A stretch of DNA of 5,180 bases, from assembly GCA_046086225.1 (NCBI GenBank), contig JBJSXF010000174.1, forward strand, positions 1-5,180, given 5' to 3'. Of the stretch, positions 1-4,905 are shown one piece after another. A program made the translations under genes and the position numbers. Below the pieces are notes generated by a model. It did no database searches, had not been told where the DNA came from, and was given only the letters and a program-made list of their open reading frames with translations. This stretch comes from JBJSXF01 sp046086225. GTDB taxonomy: Bacteria; Actinomycetota; Acidimicrobiia; IMCC26256; PALSA-610. Every line of letters begins with the position of its first letter. Within the stretch, counting starts at the first letter, position 1.

Positions 1-96
1 CGCACTCGCCGCCGGGGCCACCCCGGCGGCGACGAATGCCGCGAGCAGGAAGGCGAGGAGCGCGGCGGCACCGCGGCTCGGGCGGGTTCGGGTCAT
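1..96 (-). CDS. Secreted or exported protein, N-terminal signal peptide only (partial)
   Basis: An ATG at 96 reads to the left edge with no stop and gives 32 residues. They form a typical Sec signal peptide: an Arg-rich start (MTRTRPSRG), a hydrophobic core of Ala, Leu, Phe and Val (about residues 10-25), and a small-residue end (APAASA) with an Ala-x-Ala type cleavage site. The mature protein lies outside the window, so its function cannot be given. The ATG overlaps the stop of the membrane protein gene upstream as ATGA, which implies translational coupling. A CGGAG Shine-Dalgarno sequence lies eight bases before the ATG. The start is well supported by overlap, ribosome site and signal peptide together. 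An anchored rather than cleaved product is possible. Confidence 0.7.
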   Translation of the reverse strand, partial: MTRTRPSRGAAALLAFLLAAFVAAGVAPAASA

Positions 97-428
97 CGGG
101 CGAGCTCCGTGGCGATGGTCCAGGTGTGGGCGGCGGCCGCGAGCACGCCCAGGATCACGATGACGGCCGCAACCCGGGTCAACGACGGTCGGGGTCGGTA
201 GTGCGGGTGCTGCCGACGCCGGAGGTCGGTCCGGCGGAAGCTCCCGATGAGCACGATCGTCACGATCGAGGCGAGCAGGTAGCCCAGGACGGCGACGCCG
301 AGGCCGGACCGGGTGAGCAGCGCGACCCCGGCGGCCGCGGAGAGGGCGCCGAGCGCGAGCAGGTGGACGGGCGGGTCGACCGGACGCGGTGCTCCGGTCG
401 CGGCTTCCTCGTCCGGACGGGTGGCCAT
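93..428 (-). CDS. Small membrane protein with three predicted transmembrane segments, hypothetical
   Basis: This is a 111-residue protein from ATG 428. I do not recognise a family. A charged N-terminus (MATRPDEEAATGAPRP) is followed by hydrophobic segments at about residues 22-39, 43-63 and 84-104. Between segments 2 and 3 lies a strongly basic loop rich in Arg and His (about 65-81), which by the positive-inside rule should be cytoplasmic. A GTG at 461 would add 11 residues. I chose ATG 428 because a TACAAC box sits exactly six bases before it, the same geometry as other genes here, and because the extension looks untranslated. Its stop overlaps the ATG of the following signal-peptide gene (ATGA), so the two are probably made together at the membrane. 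A role cannot be assigned. Confidence 0.75.
   Translation of the reverse strand: MATRPDEEAATGAPRPVDPPVHLLALGALSAAAGVALLTRSGLGVAVLGYLLASIVTIVLIGSFRRTDLRRRQHPHYRPRPSLTRVAAVIVILGVLAAAAHTWTIATELAR
105..109 (-). promoter_or_regulatory. Shine-Dalgarno site of the signal-peptide gene
   Basis: CGGAG reads on the minus strand with eight bases between it and the ATG at 96. It lies inside the end of the membrane protein gene. It is the clearest Shine-Dalgarno site in the window and belongs to an operon-internal gene, unlike the transcription-unit-leading genes, which lack one. Confidence 0.5.
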
Positions 429-434
429 CGGGAT

Positions 435-440
435 GTTGTA
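435..440 (-). promoter_or_regulatory. Candidate -10 box of the small membrane protein gene (leaderless)
   Basis: TACAAC reads on the minus strand, preceded by TGG, so it resembles an extended -10 (TGNTA). Six bases separate it from the ATG at 428, which would make the A of ATG the first transcribed base. The final base is C rather than the T of TANNNT, so this is the weakest member of the set in this window. No clear -35 is seen. Confidence 0.4.
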
Positions 441-479
441 CCACCCGCCGCCATGTCGCACGGGGCGGCCGGCCGGGTG

Positions 480-501
480 TCGGTCAGGCGTCGGTCAGGC
501 G
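480..501. repeat. 11-bp perfect tandem duplication across the CoA ligase stop codon
   Basis: TCGGTCAGGCG occurs twice in a row, at 480-490 and 491-501. On the minus strand the first-read copy contains the TGA that ends the CoA ligase. The second copy falls just after the stop, so the protein is not changed by it. It looks like a slippage duplication. Confidence 0.8.
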
Positions 502-2045
502 CTCGCCTGGTCGCGCAGCACGCGCCGGAGGATCTTGCCCGAGGCCGACTTCGGCACGGCGTCGACGAAGCTCACCCGGTGCAGCTGCTTGTAGGTGGCG
601 ACCTGCCCGGCGACGAAGGCGCAGACCTCGTCCTCGGTCGGCTGTCGATCGGGCTTGGTCACCACGAACGCAACGGGGAGCTCGCCCGCCTCCTCGTCGG
701 GCACGCCGATCACGGCGGCATCGGCCAGGTCGGGGTGGGTGAGGAGCAGCGCCTCGAGTTCGGCCGGGGCAACCTGGAACCCCTTGTACTTGATGAGCTC
801 CTTGAGCCGATCGACGATGTGGAGGTGACCGCGAGCATCGATGTGTCCGATGTCGCCGGTGTGGAGCCAGCCGTCGCCGTCGATCGTGGCCGCGGTCGCG
901 TCGGCATTGTTCAGGTAACCGATCATCACCTGCGGCCCCCGCACCCACACCTCGCCGTCGGCGTCGACCCCGAGCGGTTCGCCGGTGCCGGGATCGACGA
1001 TGAGCGTCTCGGTGTTCGGCGTCGTGACGCCCACCGAGCCGGGCACGTATCCGCCGCGTGGCGTGAGGTGCGACACCGGTGACATCTCGGTCATGCCGTA
1101 GCCCTGCACGACCTCGCACCCGAGGCGGGCGGCGGCCTCCTCGGCGAGCTCGGCCGAGAGGGGCGCGGCGCCCGAGAACATTTGCTCGAGCGCATCGAGC
1201 CGGTACTGATCAACCACGGGGTGCTTGGCAAGCGCGACCACGATCGGCGGCGCCACGTACGAGCGGGTGATCCGGTGGTCCTGGTGGAGCTGCAGGAACT
1301 GCTCCAGGTCGAAGCGGGGCATCGTCACGACGGTCGCCCCGGCGGCGAGGGTCGTGTTCATGATCACCTGCATGCCGTAGATGTGGAAGAACGGCAGCAC
1401 GCCCATGATCGTCTCGTCGTCGCGTACACCGAGCGGGGCGAGCACCTGCATGATGTTGGCGACGAGGTTGGCGTGGCTCAGGATCACGCCCTTCGACAGT
1501 CCGGTCGTGCCCGAGGAGTAGGGGAGGGCGACCGTGGTGCCGAGAGGCACGCGTACCTCGGTCGCCAGCGGGTCGCCGAGGAGCTCGGTGACGGGACGGA
1601 CGTCGTCGACCCGATCGATCGTGAACAACTCCTCGACGTCGGTGCCCTCGGCTCCGGCGCGCGCGGTCTCGAGGAACATTCCGATGGTCACGAGGAGGCG
1701 GGCCCCGGAGTCCTCGAGCTGGTGGTGCACCTCGGCGGCCGTGTACGTGGGGTTGATCGTGGTGATGGCCGCGCCGGCGTAGGCGGTGCCGAGGAACACC
1801 ACCGCGTACTCGGGGACATTGGGGGCCATGAGCGCCACCACCGACCCGGGACCGAGACCTCGGGCTGCCAGCCCGCCGGCGAAACGGCGCACCTGGTCGG
1901 CGAGAGCGCCGTAGGTGAGGACCCGGCCGGTCGGCCCGTCGATGAGGGCGGCCTTGTCGGGCTGGTCGGCGGCGTGGCGGAGCACGACCTCGGTGAGGAG
2001 TTGCTCGGGGATCTCGACGTCGGGGAGCGGGCTGGCGAAGATCAT
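495..2045 (-). CDS. Acyl/aryl-CoA ligase of the AMP-binding (ANL) superfamily, 4-coumarate-CoA ligase-like
   Basis: This is a complete 516-residue enzyme predicted to activate a carboxylic acid with ATP as an acyl-adenylate and pass it to coenzyme A in the cytoplasm. Visible motifs in order are the phosphate-binding loop SSGTTGLSKG (177-186), FFHIYG (219-224), the adenine-site motif GYGMTE (315-320), the WLHTGD motif with the ribose-binding Asp398, the hinge region DRLKELIKYKGFQVAP (412-427), and PKSASGKILRR (498-508) with the catalytic Lys504. Length and motifs match 4-coumarate and medium/long-chain fatty acyl-CoA ligases. The sequence alone does not fix the substrate: aryl acid, fatty acid or other. 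No beta-oxidation or polyketide partner is present. The ATG at 2045 is six bases after a TAGGGT box. The gene ends with an 11-bp tandem duplication. Confidence 0.93.
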   Translation of the reverse strand: MIFASPLPDVEIPEQLLTEVVLRHAADQPDKAALIDGPTGRVLTYGALADQVRRFAGGLAARGLGPGSVVALMAPNVPEYAVVFLGTAYAGAAITTINPTYTAAEVHHQLEDSGARLLVTIGMFLETARAGAEGTDVEELFTIDRVDDVRPVTELLGDPLATEVRVPLGTTVALPYSSGTTGLSKGVILSHANLVANIMQVLAPLGVRDDETIMGVLPFFHIYGMQVIMNTTLAAGATVVTMPRFDLEQFLQLHQDHRITRSYVAPPIVVALAKHPVVDQYRLDALEQMFSGAAPLSAELAEEAAARLGCEVVQGYGMTEMSPVSHLTPRGGYVPGSVGVTTPNTETLIVDPGTGEPLGVDADGEVWVRGPQVMIGYLNNADATAATIDGDGWLHTGDIGHIDARGHLHIVDRLKELIKYKGFQVAPAELEALLLTHPDLADAAVIGVPDEEAGELPVAFVVTKPDRQPTEDEVCAFVAGQVATYKQLHRVSFVDAVPKSASGKILRRVLRDQASA

Positions 2046-2051
2046 GGCCGA

Positions 2052-2057
2052 ACCCTA
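2052..2057 (-). promoter_or_regulatory. Candidate -10 box of the CoA ligase gene (leaderless)
   Basis: TAGGGT on the minus strand fits TANNNT. Exactly six bases follow before the ATG at 2045, so transcription would start at the start codon. There is no Shine-Dalgarno sequence in the space and no recognisable TTGACA-like -35 upstream. Confidence 0.55.
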
Positions 2058-2086
2058 GGCCGATGGCTCGGGAGCTGCGCCGGGAG

Positions 2087-2099
2087 CCCGGACGCCGGG
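2087..2099 (-). terminator. Possible hairpin terminator after tRNA-Lys
   Basis: CCCGG, a three-base loop and CCGGG form a perfect five-pair GC stem about 37 bases past the 3' end of tRNA-Lys and before the CoA ligase promoter. No T-run follows, which is common for high-GC actinobacteria but leaves the call weak. Chance pairing is likely in such GC-rich DNA. Confidence 0.2.
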
Positions 2100-2135
2100 A
2101 TCTCGGCCGCGGTCCGGGTCGCAATCCGGGTCGTC

Positions 2136-2212
2136 TGGTACGCCCCCCGGGACTCGAACCCGGAACCTGCAGATTAAGAGTCTGACGCTCTAACCAATTG
2201 AGCTAGGGGCGC
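2136..2212 (-). tRNA. tRNA-Lys, anticodon CTT
   Basis: The minus strand folds as a complete cloverleaf. The acceptor is GCGCCCC against GGGGCGT, the D arm is GCTC/GAGC with a nine-base loop, and the T arm is CCGGG-TTCGAGT-CCCGG. The anticodon loop CTCTTAA has anticodon CTT (2178-2176), which reads AAG codons. The discriminator is A and the CCA tail is encoded (2138-2136). Two pairs are unusual: a G-U wobble at 1-72 and a U-C mismatch at 27-43, the outer anticodon-stem pair. A TACGCT box lies 14 bases upstream. The gene is divergent from the SDR39U1-type gene. Confidence 0.95.
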
Positions 2213-2226
2213 TCATTGATTTCCCG

Positions 2227-2232
2227 AGCGTA
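2227..2232 (-). promoter_or_regulatory. Candidate -10 box of tRNA-Lys
   Basis: TACGCT on the minus strand fits TANNNT. A start six to seven bases on (about 2220) would leave an eight-base leader before the mature tRNA 5' end at 2212. Its expected -35 region overlaps the -10 of the divergent gene. Confidence 0.45.
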
Positions 2233-2245
2233 CCCGACCCGGCCG

Positions 2246-2251
2246 TACGAT
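2246..2251 (+). promoter_or_regulatory. Candidate -10 box of the SDR39U1-type gene (leaderless)
   Basis: TACGAT on the plus strand is close to the ideal TATAAT and fits TANNNT. Six bases separate it from GTG 2258, so transcription would begin at the start codon. This supports GTG 2258 over the upstream TTG at 2216. No -35 consensus is seen at 2223-2228. Confidence 0.55.
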
Positions 2252-2257
2252 CCCGGT

Positions 2258-3157
2258 GTGGACATCGTGGTCAGCGGCTCCAGCGGATTCATCGGCACGG
2301 CGCTGTGCGCAGCGCTCGTCGAGGACGGGCACCGAGTGCTCCGACTCCGGCGTGGAGGCACGACGGCGGGTGACGACATCGCCTGGGATCCCGAAGCGGG
2401 CACGATCGACGCCGGCGCGCTCGAAGGTGTCGGTGCCGTCGTGAACCTGGCGGGTGAGGGCATCGGCGAGCGGCGCTGGACCGACGAGCAGAAGCGCCGG
2501 ATCCGCGAGAGCCGGGTGCGGGGCACGGCGACCCTTGCCGCTGCAATCGCCGGCTGCGCGACACCACCCGCCGTCTTCGTGTCGGGTTCGGCCATCGGCT
2601 ACTACGGCGACCGCGGCGACGAGGTGCTCACCGAGGACAGCACGCCCGGTGACGACTTCCTCGCCGAGGTCTGCACGGCATGGGAGGCCGAGACCCGCCC
2701 GGCCGCCGAGGCGGGGGCCCGAGTCGTGCACCTGCGCACCGGCATCGTCCTCGGACCCCACGGGGGAGTGCTCGCCCGGCTGCTGCTGCCCTTCCGGCTC
2801 GGGATCGGCGGCACCCAAGGTTCGGGTCGGCAATGGATGAGTTGGATCACGCTCCCCGACACCGTCGCCGCGATCCAGCGGGCGATCTCCGACCCGGCGC
2901 TCGACGGCGCTGTCAACCTCACGGCCCCGACGCCGGTGCGCAACTCCGAGCTGACGAAGACGCTGGGCAAGGTGTTGCGGCGCCCGACGGTGCTGCCGAC
3001 CCCGATGTTCCCGCTCAAGTTGCGGTTCGGGGCCGAGCTGGTCGAGAAGCTGCTCCTGGTGAGCCAGCGGGTCGAACCGCGACGGTTGTTGGCGGCCGAC
3101 TTCGAGTTCGCGCATCCGACGCTCGAGCAGGGCCTCACCGCGCTGCTGCGCAAGTAG
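2258..3157 (+). CDS. SDR39U1 / TIGR01777-family epimerase-like protein (E. coli YfcH type)
   Basis: From GTG 2258 this is a 299-residue member of the atypical extended SDR family 39U1, whose members are often annotated as NAD-dependent epimerase or, misleadingly, cell division inhibitor SulA. The N-terminal beta strand and nucleotide-binding loop GSSGFIG are at residues 7-13. NLAGEGIGERRW is at 63-74, SAIGYYGDRGDE at 111-122 and the family signature GRQWMSWI at 190-197. A C-terminal DUF1731-like part follows from about 218 (NLTAPTPVRN, RPTVLPTP, SQRV, then ALLRK at the end). The true substrate of the family is not established. A TTG at 2216 would add 14 residues. I reject it because it abuts the tRNA-Lys gene, the GTG is preceded by TACGAT plus six bases, and the protein begins naturally one residue before the first Rossmann strand. 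Confidence 0.92.
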   Translation: MDIVVSGSSGFIGTALCAALVEDGHRVLRLRRGGTTAGDDIAWDPEAGTIDAGALEGVGAVVNLAGEGIGERRWTDEQKRRIRESRVRGTATLAAAIAGCATPPAVFVSGSAIGYYGDRGDEVLTEDSTPGDDFLAEVCTAWEAETRPAAEAGARVVHLRTGIVLGPHGGVLARLLLPFRLGIGGTQGSGRQWMSWITLPDTVAAIQRAISDPALDGAVNLTAPTPVRNSELTKTLGKVLRRPTVLPTPMFPLKLRFGAELVEKLLLVSQRVEPRRLLAADFEFAHPTLEQGLTALLRK

Positions 3158-3164
3158 CCCGAAG

Positions 3165-3186
3165 CGTCACCGCGATTCCGGCGACG
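3165..3186 (+). terminator. Possible hairpin after the SDR39U1-type gene
   Basis: Eight bases after the stop, CGTCACCG and CGGCGACG can pair around a six-base loop with one A-C mismatch. No T-run follows. It lies between convergent genes (the SDR gene and tRNA-His) and could act from either side. The evidence is weak. Confidence 0.22.
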
Positions 3187-3236
3187 ATCGAGTTCGGTGT
3201 ACCGCGGCGTGCAGGCGCAACGATCGCTATGTCGAG

Positions 3237-3311
3237 GGTGACTGACGGGATTCGAACCCGCGGCCTTCGGGACCACAACCCGACGCTCTCACCAACTGAG
3301 CTACAGTCACC
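3237..3311 (-). tRNA. tRNA-His, anticodon GTG
   Basis: The minus strand gives a full cloverleaf. The acceptor is GTGACTG against CAGTCAC, with the extra G at position -1 (3311) opposite discriminator C73 (3237), the hallmark of tRNA-His. The D arm is GCTC/GAGC, the anticodon stem TCGGG/CCCGA is fully paired, and the loop TTGTGGT carries anticodon GTG (3276-3274). The T loop is TTCGAAT. CCA is not encoded: the next bases are CTC. It differs in this from tRNA-Lys in the same window, so a CCA-adding enzyme must finish it. The gene is convergent with the SDR39U1-type gene. Confidence 0.96.
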
Positions 3312-3343
3312 AAGTCGTCCGGCTCGCACCGAACGGTTGGCAG

Positions 3344-3349
3344 AGCCTA
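3344..3349 (-). promoter_or_regulatory. Candidate -10 box of tRNA-His
   Basis: TAGGCT on the minus strand fits TANNNT. A start about six bases on (near 3337) leaves a 5' leader of roughly 26 bases for RNase P to remove. No -35 is recognised. It is less certain than the boxes at coding starts because its distance to the gene is not constrained. Confidence 0.3.
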
Positions 3350-3381
3350 ATCGGCCGTAGGTCCGGGGCGGCCGGAAATCC

Positions 3382-3396
3382 CGAACGGCAGGTTCG
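3382..3396 (-). terminator. Possible hairpin terminator of the YceI-like gene
   Basis: On the minus strand, starting eight bases after the TGA, CGAAC and GTTCG form a perfect five-pair stem around a five-base loop, followed shortly by GGGATTT. The position, directly behind the stop and before the tRNA-His promoter, suits a terminator, but the T-run is only three bases. Confidence 0.33.
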
Positions 3397-3404
3397 ATCG
3401 TCGA

Positions 3405-4097
3405 TCAGGAGCCGGGCGGGCCGGGGACGTACGTGAGCGCGAGCTCGAAGGCGCCGATCGCGTCGACCTTCACGAACGGGGTGTCGGGCGGCTCGATCCC
3501 GAAGTCGGCGAAAGCGAGCGGCGAGGTGCCGATCACGCTGATGGTCGGGCCGTCCCAGCGGGCCTCTACCTCGAGCCGCACCGTGCGGGTGATGCCGTGC
3601 AGCGTGAGCGTGCCCACCGCCACGGTCCGGCGGGTCGCGCCACGGGTGGGCGGCGGGTCGAGCACGATCGGCTCGGTGAGGCTGTAGGTCGCGATCGGGA
3701 AGCGGTCACTCTCGAGGGCCCGGCCCCGGAGGTAGGAGTCCCGCCGGTCGCTATCGCTGCGGAGTCGGGCGAGATCGGCGGTCACCCGAGCCTGGGTGAC
3801 CCGGTTCCCGGCGACGGTGAGCGTTCCCTCGACCGAACCGGTGCGCCCGACCGCCGTCTTGCGCACCACGTCGCCGGCGAAGACCTCGGTGACGCGATAG
3901 CCGACGTACACGCCTTCGCCCGGGGCGATCCGCCAGGAGCCGTCGGCCGACTCGGGCCCGCCGGCGCCGCTCGGGCCGGACGGGAGCGTGGGCTCGGCGG
4001 GAGCATCGTCGCCGAGCAAAGACACCGCGAGCGCGCCGCCGACGGCGAGGCCGGCCACGAGGACGACTCCGAGCACGACGAGACGGCGGCGCTTCAC
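3405..4097 (-). CDS. YceI-like domain protein with N-terminal membrane anchor
   Basis: This is a 230-residue protein from GTG 4097. Residues 1-5 are MKRRR and about 7-28 are a hydrophobic segment with no clear cleavage site, so it is probably a signal anchor. A Pro/Gly/Ser-rich linker (about 30-50) leads to a YceI-like domain (about 54-225) outside the membrane. Hallmarks are SWRIAPGEGVYVGYRV (54-69), RRDSYLRGRALESDRFPIATY (118-138), VGTLTLHGITRTVRLEVEARW (161-181) and the closing strand FELALTYV (217-224). YceI proteins are lipocalin-like barrels that bind polyisoprenoid or other lipids; the ligand here is unknown. A TAGCCT box lies six bases before the GTG. The gene stands alone between two possible hairpins, so it is probably monocistronic. 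Confidence 0.9.
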   Translation of the reverse strand: MKRRRLVVLGVVLVAGLAVGGALAVSLLGDDAPAEPTLPSGPSGAGGPESADGSWRIAPGEGVYVGYRVTEVFAGDVVRKTAVGRTGSVEGTLTVAGNRVTQARVTADLARLRSDSDRRDSYLRGRALESDRFPIATYSLTEPIVLDPPPTRGATRRTVAVGTLTLHGITRTVRLEVEARWDGPTISVIGTSPLAFADFGIEPPDTPFVKVDAIGAFELALTYVPGPPGS

Positions 4098-4103
4098 GGG
4101 TTC

Positions 4104-4109
4104 AGGCTA
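4104..4109 (-). promoter_or_regulatory. Candidate -10 box of the YceI-like gene (leaderless)
   Basis: TAGCCT on the minus strand fits TANNNT, with exactly six bases to the GTG at 4097. No Shine-Dalgarno sequence lies in the space. The box directly follows a perfect 15-bp dyad, whose last base is the first T of the box. Confidence 0.55.
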
Positions 4110-4123
4110 CCGGCGTTGCCGGT
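4109..4123. promoter_or_regulatory. Perfect dyad abutting the -10 of the YceI-like gene
   Basis: ACCGGC, a three-base loop and GCCGGT form a perfect six-pair inverted repeat. It occupies the promoter spacer immediately upstream of the TAGCCT box. It could be an operator or a terminator hairpin for transcripts coming from the hydrolase gene. It may also be chance in GC-rich DNA. Confidence 0.35.
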
Positions 4124-4129
4124 GCGAAT

Positions 4130-4149
4130 CCCCGGGGTGCGGACCGGGG
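4130..4149 (-). terminator. Possible hairpin terminator of the hydrolase operon
   Basis: On the minus strand CCCCGG and CCGGGG form a perfect six-pair all-GC stem with an eight-base loop, 44 bases after the hydrolase stop, followed by ATT. There is no long T-run. The position between the hydrolase stop and the next promoter suits a terminator. Confidence 0.33.
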
Positions 4150-4193
4150 TTGGGTCGGGCGAGCGAGACCGTCGGATCGGGCCGGGCGACGCT

Positions 4194-4892
4194 TCAGGGT
4201 GCGAGGTCGAGGAAGTCGAGGACGGCGTCGATGCACGCGAACTCGCTGGTCACCCGGAAGTGGTCGACGCCGGGCAGGAGTGCGAGGCGGGCGTCGGGCA
4301 GCGCGGCGACGAGCGGGTCGGGTGGACCGGCGAAGTCGCGGTCGCCGATCACCACGAGCACCGGGCACGTGACGCCGCCGAGCTCTTCGACGGTGAACGG
4401 CGGTCGCGGGTGCCGGAGGAACGCCGCGAGCGCGAGCGGGTCATTTCCGGCGCTCGCGGCCATGCGGACGAAGAGGCGGCCGGTGAGATCCTCGGGCTCG
4501 TGACCGGCGGCGAAGGTATCGGCGAGGTCACGACTGCGACCACGTTCGGTGAACAGGTTGGCGCCGACCCCGATCACGACGAGGCGGCGGAACCGATGCG
4601 GCTCCCGCGCCGCGATGCGCAGCAGGACCTGGGCGCCGAGGGAGAATCCGACGGCGTCGATCGGTGCCGCATCCGGGAGCGCCGAGAGGAGCTCCGACTC
4701 GAGTTCGGCGTACGCGTCGGGCTCGTGGGGGCGGGGGGCCGAACCGTGGCCGAGGAGATCGGGTGCGATCACGGTCCGTCCGGCATCGGCGATCAGATCG
4801 AGCCAGCCCGCGGGCCGCCAGCCGTGCTCGGCCGACGAGCCGAGGCCGTGCACGAGCACGACCGGCGGCTCGTCGGCGGGAGCTCCGGACAC
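4194..4892 (-). CDS. Alpha/beta-fold hydrolase
   Basis: This is a 232-residue protein from GTG 4892, predicted to be a cytoplasmic serine hydrolase (esterase, lipase or related); the substrate is unknown. The first core strand and oxyanion loop are VVLVHGLGSS (11-20), followed by VIAPDLLGHGSA (41-52). The nucleophile elbow GFSLG (82-86) places the catalytic Ser at 84. The acid is probably Asp186 in VIGDRD (181-186), and the His is 211 in GVDHF (208-212). The whole triad is present. The cap between about 111 and 170 is short, which fits the modest length. The gene starts 13 bases after the stop of the gene upstream, with neither a TANNNT box nor a Shine-Dalgarno site, so it is probably translated by coupling from the same transcript. 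No ATG, GTG or TTG occurs in frame close upstream. Confidence 0.88.
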   Translation of the reverse strand: MSGAPADEPPVVLVHGLGSSAEHGWRPAGWLDLIADAGRTVIAPDLLGHGSAPRPHEPDAYAELESELLSALPDAAPIDAVGFSLGAQVLLRIAAREPHRFRRLVVIGVGANLFTERGRSRDLADTFAAGHEPEDLTGRLFVRMAASAGNDPLALAAFLRHPRPPFTVEELGGVTCPVLVVIGDRDFAGPPDPLVAALPDARLALLPGVDHFRVTSEFACIDAVLDFLDLAP

Positions 4893-4904
4893 CGTCGGTG
4901 ACGG
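4892..4904 (-). promoter_or_regulatory. Intercistronic hairpin including the first base of the hydrolase start codon
   Basis: CCGTC, loop ACC and GACGG pair perfectly as a five-pair stem. The last stem base is the G of the GTG start. It fills almost all of the 13-base gap between the upstream stop and the hydrolase start. Ribosomes finishing the upstream gene would melt it, so coupling is the likely role. Confidence 0.35.
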
Positions 4905-4905
4905 G

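Noticed and set aside
467..474. GGCCGGCC palindrome after the CoA ligase gene, considered as a terminator
   Set aside because: It is a self-palindrome with no room for a loop and no T-run; such words are common at this GC content.
36..1082. Plus-strand open frame of 348 codons antisense to the membrane protein and CoA ligase
   Set aside because: The composition is low in hydrophobic residues and dominated by Arg, Gly and Asp. It lies opposite a gene with all the ANL motifs, so it is a shadow.
2113..2133. Two copies of TCCGGGTCG, 12 bases apart, beside tRNA-Lys, considered as an att-like or regulator site
   Set aside because: They are only nine bases each in GC-rich DNA, with no integrase gene, no copy of the tRNA end and no mobile-element boundary nearby.
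1182..2177. Plus-strand open frame of 331 codons antisense to the CoA ligase, entering tRNA-Lys
   Set aside because: It ends inside the tRNA gene, has no recognisable motif and mirrors the codon bias of the ligase.
2213..3115. Minus-strand open frame of 300 codons opposite the SDR39U1-type gene
   Set aside because: The plus strand has clear family motifs throughout. This frame has biased, Arg/Gly-rich content and ends at the tRNA.
2136..3311. Two tRNA genes flanking the SDR39U1-type gene, considered as borders of an integrated island
   Set aside because: The enclosed gene is an ordinary chromosomal family with matching composition. There is no integrase and no direct repeats of tRNA ends, and the two tRNAs differ.
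3597..4901. Plus-strand open frame of 434 codons antisense to the YceI-like and hydrolase genes
   Set aside because: It spans two convincing minus-strand genes and the gap between them. Its product is Arg/Gly/Glu-rich with no domain motif, as expected of a shadow frame in high-GC DNA.
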